From Auanema rhodensis (taxonomy: Eukaryota > Nematoda > Chromadorea > Rhabditida > Rhabditidae), in assembly GCA_964057225.1 (NCBI GenBank), contig OZ059894.1, forward strand, positions 3,100,001 to 3,164,000: a stretch of 64,000 bases of DNA. Direction: 5' to 3'. Numbering within the stretch: position 1 is the stretch's first letter; every line of letters starts with the position of its first letter. The position numbers were made by a program, and so were the translations under genes. Positions 58,501 through 64,000 of this stretch are shown here, piece by piece. The notes beneath the pieces are model-generated. The model did no database searches, was not told the origin of the DNA, and saw nothing but the letters and a program-made list of their open reading frames with translations.

Positions 58501-61500
58501 CATTTTTCAAACGATCATAACTAATTTTTGTATTGAGCGTTTTTCATTGTAGTATAGTGCATTCGATGCGGATTTTTAAGCTGCGTCGAGCTGTGTTATC
58601 AGATTTGCGCTAGCTTAAAAATGCACCGAGATATCAACTGATATAAGTTCACACATATATCCTCGATTTTCACCCTGAAGAATTAATTTTTTCGTTGAAT
58701 AACATTGTCCATCGTCTTTGCCTTGAAAAAAGGAATCTAAAAACATCTACTTTTCGCTAAATTATTTTGAAATTTTTCGAAAAAATTTTTGTCAAAATGT
58801 TTTTGGAAGCAATGTTGAGTGTACATGGAAACTCAACATACACTAATGCATCATTTTTCAAACGATCATAACTAATTTTTGTATTAAGCGTTTTTCAATG
58901 TAGTATAGTGCCTTCGATGCGGATTTTTAAGCTGCGTCGATCTGTGTTATCAGATTTGCGCTAGCTTAAAAATGCACCGAGATATCAACTGATATAAGTT
59001 CACACTTATATCCTCGATTTTCACCCTGAAGAATTAATTTTTTCGTTGAATAACATTGTCCATCGTCTTTGCCTTGAAAAAAGGAATCTAAAAACATCTA
59101 CTTTTCGCTAAATTATTTTGAAATTTTTCGAAAAAATTTTTGTCAAAATGTTTTTGGAAGCAATGTTGAGTGTACATGGAAACTCAACATACACTAATGC
59201 ATCATTTTTCAAACGATCATAACTAATTTTTGTATTAAGCGTTTTTCAATGTAGTATAGTGCATTCGATGCGGATTTTCAAGCTGCGTCGATCTGTGTTA
59301 TCAGATTTGAGCTAGCTTAAAAATGCACCGATATATCAACTGATAAAAGTTCACACTTATATCCTCGATTTTCACCCTGAAGAATTAATTTTTTCGATGA
59401 ATAACATTGTCCATCGTCTTTGCCTTGAAAAAAGGAATCTAAAAACATCTACTTTTCGCTAAATTATTTGAAATTTTTCGAAAAAATTTTTGTCAAAATG
59501 TTTTTGGAAGCAATGTTGAGTGTACATGGAAACTCAACATACACTAATGCATCATTTTTCAAACGATCATAACTAATTTTTGTATTAAGCGTTTTTCAAT
59601 GTAGTATAGTGCATTCGATGCGGATTTTTAAGCTGCCTCGATCTGTGTTATCCGATTTGCGCTAGCTGAAAAATGCACCGAGATATCAACTGATATAAGT
59701 TCACACTTATATCCTCGATTTTCACCCTGAAGAATTAATTTTTTCGTTGAATAACATTGTCCATCGTCTTTGCATTGAAAAAAGGAATCTAAAAACATCT
59801 ACTTTTTGCTAAATTATTTTGAAATTTTTCGAAAAAATTTTTGTCAAAATGTTTTTGGAAGCAATGTTGAGTGTACATGGAAACTCAACATACACTAATG
59901 CATCATTTTTCAAACGATCATAACTAATTTTTGTATTAAGCGTTTTTCAATGTAGTATAGTGCATTCGATGCGGATTTTCAAGCTGCGTCGATCTGTGTT
60001 ATCAGATTTGCGCTAGCTTAAAAATGCACCGAGATATCAACTGATATAAGTTCACACTTATATCCTCGATTTTCACCCTGAAGAATTAATTTTTTCGTTG
60101 AATAACATTGTCCATCGCCTTTGCCTTGAAAAAAGGAATCTAAAAACATCTACTTTTCGCTAAATTATTTTGAAATTTTTCGAAAAAATTTTTGTCAAAA
60201 TGTTTTTGGAAGCAATGTTGAGTGTACATGGAAACTCAACATACACTAATGCATCATTTTTCAAACGATCATAACTAATTTTTGTATTAAGCGTTTTTTA
60301 ATGTAGTATAGTGCATTCGATGCGGATTTTTAAGCTGCGTCGATCTGTGTTATCAGATTTGCGCTAGCTTAAAAATGCACCGAGATATCAACTGATATAA
60401 GTTCACACTTATATCCTCGATTTTCACCCTGAAGAATTAATTTTTTCGTTGAATAACATTGTCCATCGTCTTTGCCTTGAAAAAAAGAATCTAAAAACAT
60501 CTACTTTTCGCTAAATTATTTTGAAATTTTTCGAAAAAATTTTTGTCAAAATGTTTTTGGAAGCAATGTTGAGTGTACATGGAAACTCAACATACACTAA
60601 TGCATCATTTTTCAAACGATCATAACTAATTTTTGTATTAAGCGTTTTTCAATGTAGTATAGTGCATTCGATGCGGATTTTCAAGCTGCGTCGATCTGTG
60701 TTATCAGATTTGCGCTAGCTTAAAAATGCACCGATATATCAACTGATAAAAGTTCACACTTATATCCTCGATTTTCACCCTGAAGAATTAATTTTTTCGA
60801 TGAATAACATTGTCCATCGTCTTTGCCTTGAAAAAAGGAATCTAAAAACATCTACTTTTCGCTAAATTATTTTGAAATTTTTCGAAAAAATTTTTGTCAA
60901 AATGTTTTTGGAAGCAATGTTGAGTGTACATGGAAACTCAACATACACTAATGCATCATTTTTCAAACGATCATAACTAATTTTTGTATTAAGCGTTTTT
61001 CAATGTAGTATAGTGCATTCGATGCGGATTTTCAAGCTGCGTCGATCTGTGTTATCAGATTTGCGCTAGCTTAAAAATGCACCGATATATCAACTGATAA
61101 AAGTTCACACTTATATCCTCGATTTTCACCCTGAAGAATTAATTTTTTCGATGAATAACATTGTCCATCGTCTTTGCCTTGAAAAAAGGAGTCTAAAAAC
61201 ATCTACTTTTCGCTAAATTATTCTGAAGTTTTTCGAAAAAATTTTTGTCAAAATGTTTTTGGAAGCAATGTTGAGTGTACATGGAAACTCAACATACACT
61301 AATGCATCATTTTTCAAACAATCATAACTAATTTTTGTATTAAGCGTTTTTCAATGTAGTATAGTGCATTCGATGCGGATTTTCAAGCTGCGTCGATCTG
61401 TGTTATCAGATTTGCGCTAGCTTAAAAATGCACCGATATATCAACTGATAAAAGTTCACACTTATATCCTCGATTTTCACCCTGAAGAATTAATTTTTTC

Positions 61501-64000
61501 GATGAATAACATTGTCCATCGTCTTTGCCTTGAAAAAAGGAATCTAAAAACATCTACTTTTCGCTAAATTATTTTGAAATTTTTCGAAAAAATTTTTGTC
61601 AAAATGTTTTTGGAAGCAATGTTGAGTGTACATGGAAACTCAACATACACTAATGCATCATTTTTCAAACGATCATAACTAATTTTTGTATTAAGCGTTT
61701 TTCAATGTAGTATAGTGCATTCGATGCGGATTTTCAAGCTGCGTCGATCTGTGTTATCAGATTTGCGCTAGCTTAAAAATGCACCGATATATCAACTGAT
61801 AAAAGTTCACACTTATATCCTCGATTTTCACCCTGAAGAATTAATTTTTTCGATGAATAACATTGTCCATCGTCTTTGCCTTGAAAAAAGGAGTCTAAAA
61901 ACATCTACTTTTCGCTAAATTATTCTGAAGTTTTTCGAAAAAATTTTTGTCAAAATGTTTTTGGAAGCAATGTTGAGTGTACATGGAAACTCAACATACA
62001 CTAATGCATCATTTTTCAAACAATCATAACTAATTTTTGTATTAAGCGTTTTTCAATGTAGTATAGTGCATTCGATGCGGATTTTTAAGCTGCGTCGATC
62101 TGTGTTATCCGATTTGCGCTAGCTGAAAAATGCACCGAGATATCAACTGATATAAGTTCACACTTATATCCTCGATTTTCACCCTGAAGAATTAATTTTT
62201 TCGTTGAATAACATTGTCCATCGTCTTTGCCTTGAAAAAAAGAATCTAAAAACATCTACTTTTTGCTAAATTATTTTGAAATTTTTCGAAAAAATTTTTG
62301 TCAAAATGTTTTTGGAAGCAATGTTGAGTGTACATGGAAACTCAACATACACTAATGCATCATTTTTCAAACGATCATAACTAATTTTTGTATTGAGCGT
62401 TTTTCATTGTAGTATAGTGCATTCGATGCGGATTTTTAAGCTGCGTCGAGCTGTGTTATCAGATTTGCGCTAGCTTAAAAATGCACCGAGATATCAACTG
62501 ATATAAGTTCACACATATATCCTCGATTTTCACCCTGAAGAATTAATTTTTTCGTTGAATAACATTGTCCATCGTCTTTGCCTTGAAAAAAGGAGTCTAA
62601 AAACATCTACTTTTCGCTAAATTATTCTGAAGTTTTTCGAAAAAATTTTTGTCAAAATGTTTTTGGAAGCAATGTTGAGTGTACATGGAAACTCAACATA
62701 CACTAATGCATCATTTTTCAAACAATCATAACTAATTTTTGTATTAAGCGTTTTTCAATGTAGTATAGTGCATTCGATGCGGATTTTTAAGCTGCGTCGA
62801 TCTGTGTTATCCGATTTGCGCTAGCTGAAAAATGCACCGAGATATCAACTGATATAAGTTCACACTTATATCCTCGATTTTCACCCTGAAGAATTAATTT
62901 TTTCGTTGAATAACATTGTCCATCGTCTTTGCCTTGAAAAAAAAAATCTAAAAACATCTACTTTTTGCTAAATTATTTTGAAATTTTTCGAAAAAATTTT
63001 TGTCAAAATGTTTTTGGAAGCAATGTTGAGTGTACATGGAAACTCAACATACACTAATGCATCATTTTTCAAACGATCATAACTAATTTTTGTATTGAGC
63101 GTTTTTCATTGTAGTATAGTGCATTCGATGCGGATTTTTAAGCTGCGTCGAGCTGTGTTATCAGATTTGCGCTAGCTTAAAAATGCACCGAGATATCAAC
63201 TGATATAAGTTCACACATATATCCTCGATTTTCACCCTGAAGAATTAATTTTTTCGTTGAATAACATTGTCCATCGTCTTTGCCTTGAAAAAAAGAATCT
63301 AAAAACATCTACTTTTTGCTAAATTATTTTGAAATTTTTCGAAAAAATTTTTGTCAAAATGTTTTTGGAAGCAATGTTGAGTGTACATGGAAACTCAACA
63401 TACACTAATGCATCATTTTTCAAACGATCATAACTAATTTTTGTATTGAGCGTTTTTCATTGTAGTATAGTGCATTCGATGCGGATTTTTAAGCTGCGTC
63501 GAGCTGTGTTATCAGATTTGCGCTAGCTTAAAAATGCACCGAGATATCAACTGATATAAGTTCACACATATATCCTCGATTTTCACCCTGAAGAATTAAT
63601 TTTTTCGTTGAATAACATTGTCCATCGTCTTTGCCTTGAAAAAAGGAATCTAAAAACATCTACTTTTCGCTAAATTATTTTGAAATTTTTCGAAAAAATT
63701 TTTGTCAAAATGTTTTTGGAAGCAATGTTGAGTGTACATGGAAACTCAACATACACTAATGCATCATTTTTCAAACGATCATAACTAATTTTTGTATTAA
63801 GCGTTTTTCAATGTAGTATAGTGCGATCGATGCGGATTTTTAAGCTGCGTCGATCTGTGTTATCAGATTTGCGCTAGCTTAAAAATGCACCGAGATATCA
63901 ACTGATATAAGTTCACACTTATATCCTCGATTTTCACCCTGAAGAATTAATTTTTTCGTTGAATAACATTGTCCATCGTCTTTGCCTTGAAAAAAGGAAT

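Larger units (their letters stand above)
41678..64000 (+). repeat. 351-bp tandem satellite array, right arm (about 63 monomers)
   Basis: The first 318 bases (41678-41995) complete the monomer begun at 37206. Whole units then start at 41996, 42347, 42698 and so on, to a partial unit at 63755-64000. All are on the same strand. The steps are 351 bases, with single-base deletions in the units at 49367 and 51472 (A-run) and at 59193 (one T lost). A class III subtype with CGTTTTTCATTG is frequent from 42698 onward; I found none left of the element. No gene is supported in this arm. Confidence 0.98.

Overview
This is a eukaryotic window. It consists almost entirely of a head-to-tail tandem satellite with a 351-bp, AT-rich monomer, interrupted once by an apparently complete DIRS-type tyrosine-recombinase retrotransposon. 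I see no bacterial genes, rRNA, tRNA or CRISPR array. The host cannot be named from the sequence. DIRS elements occur in many animals and some protists and fungi, and an arthropod or other invertebrate is plausible but is only inference. A satellite block this long suggests heterochromatin, perhaps pericentromeric or centromeric.

Layout: positions 1-37238 hold about 106 satellite monomers, all on the same strand. Positions 37239-41680 hold the retrotransposon. Positions 41681-64000 resume the satellite at exactly the base where it was interrupted and carry about 63 more monomers. Monomers are nearly identical, differing at roughly fifteen diagnostic positions. These define three main classes: I (ATCCGATTT with AGCTGAAAA), II (GATTTTCAAG with ATCAGATTT) and III (GTATTGAGCG, GTCGAGCTG and CACATATAT). 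The classes recur in ordered strings, often I-III-II (1,053 bp). Larger blocks are duplicated at offsets of 4, 6, 10, 13, 17, 19 and 40 monomers. The variants left and right of the element partly differ.

The element has 160-bp terminal inverted repeats that are identical as read, a 38-bp extension unique to the right end, and a 78-bp internal complementary region (ICR) that is an antisense copy of the joined right and left ends. ORF1 (ATG 37429 to TAG 40305, 958 aa) carries a Gag-like N-terminus, reverse transcriptase, RNase H and a C-terminal domain like the DIRS methyltransferase-like region. ORF2 encodes a tyrosine recombinase with its catalytic residues. It lies in the -1 frame, overlaps ORF1 and has no usable ATG. 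A canonical slippery heptamer (A AAT TTT) followed by a GC-rich stem-loop sits 34 bases before the ORF1 stop and leads exactly into ORF2. A programmed -1 frameshift therefore probably makes a fused RT-RH-YR protein. In the family model, reverse transcription yields a circle (the ICR templates the end-to-end junction) which the recombinase inserts. The insertion here fits this: removing the element and one copy of the trinucleotide ATT restores a perfect satellite monomer with no target-site duplication.
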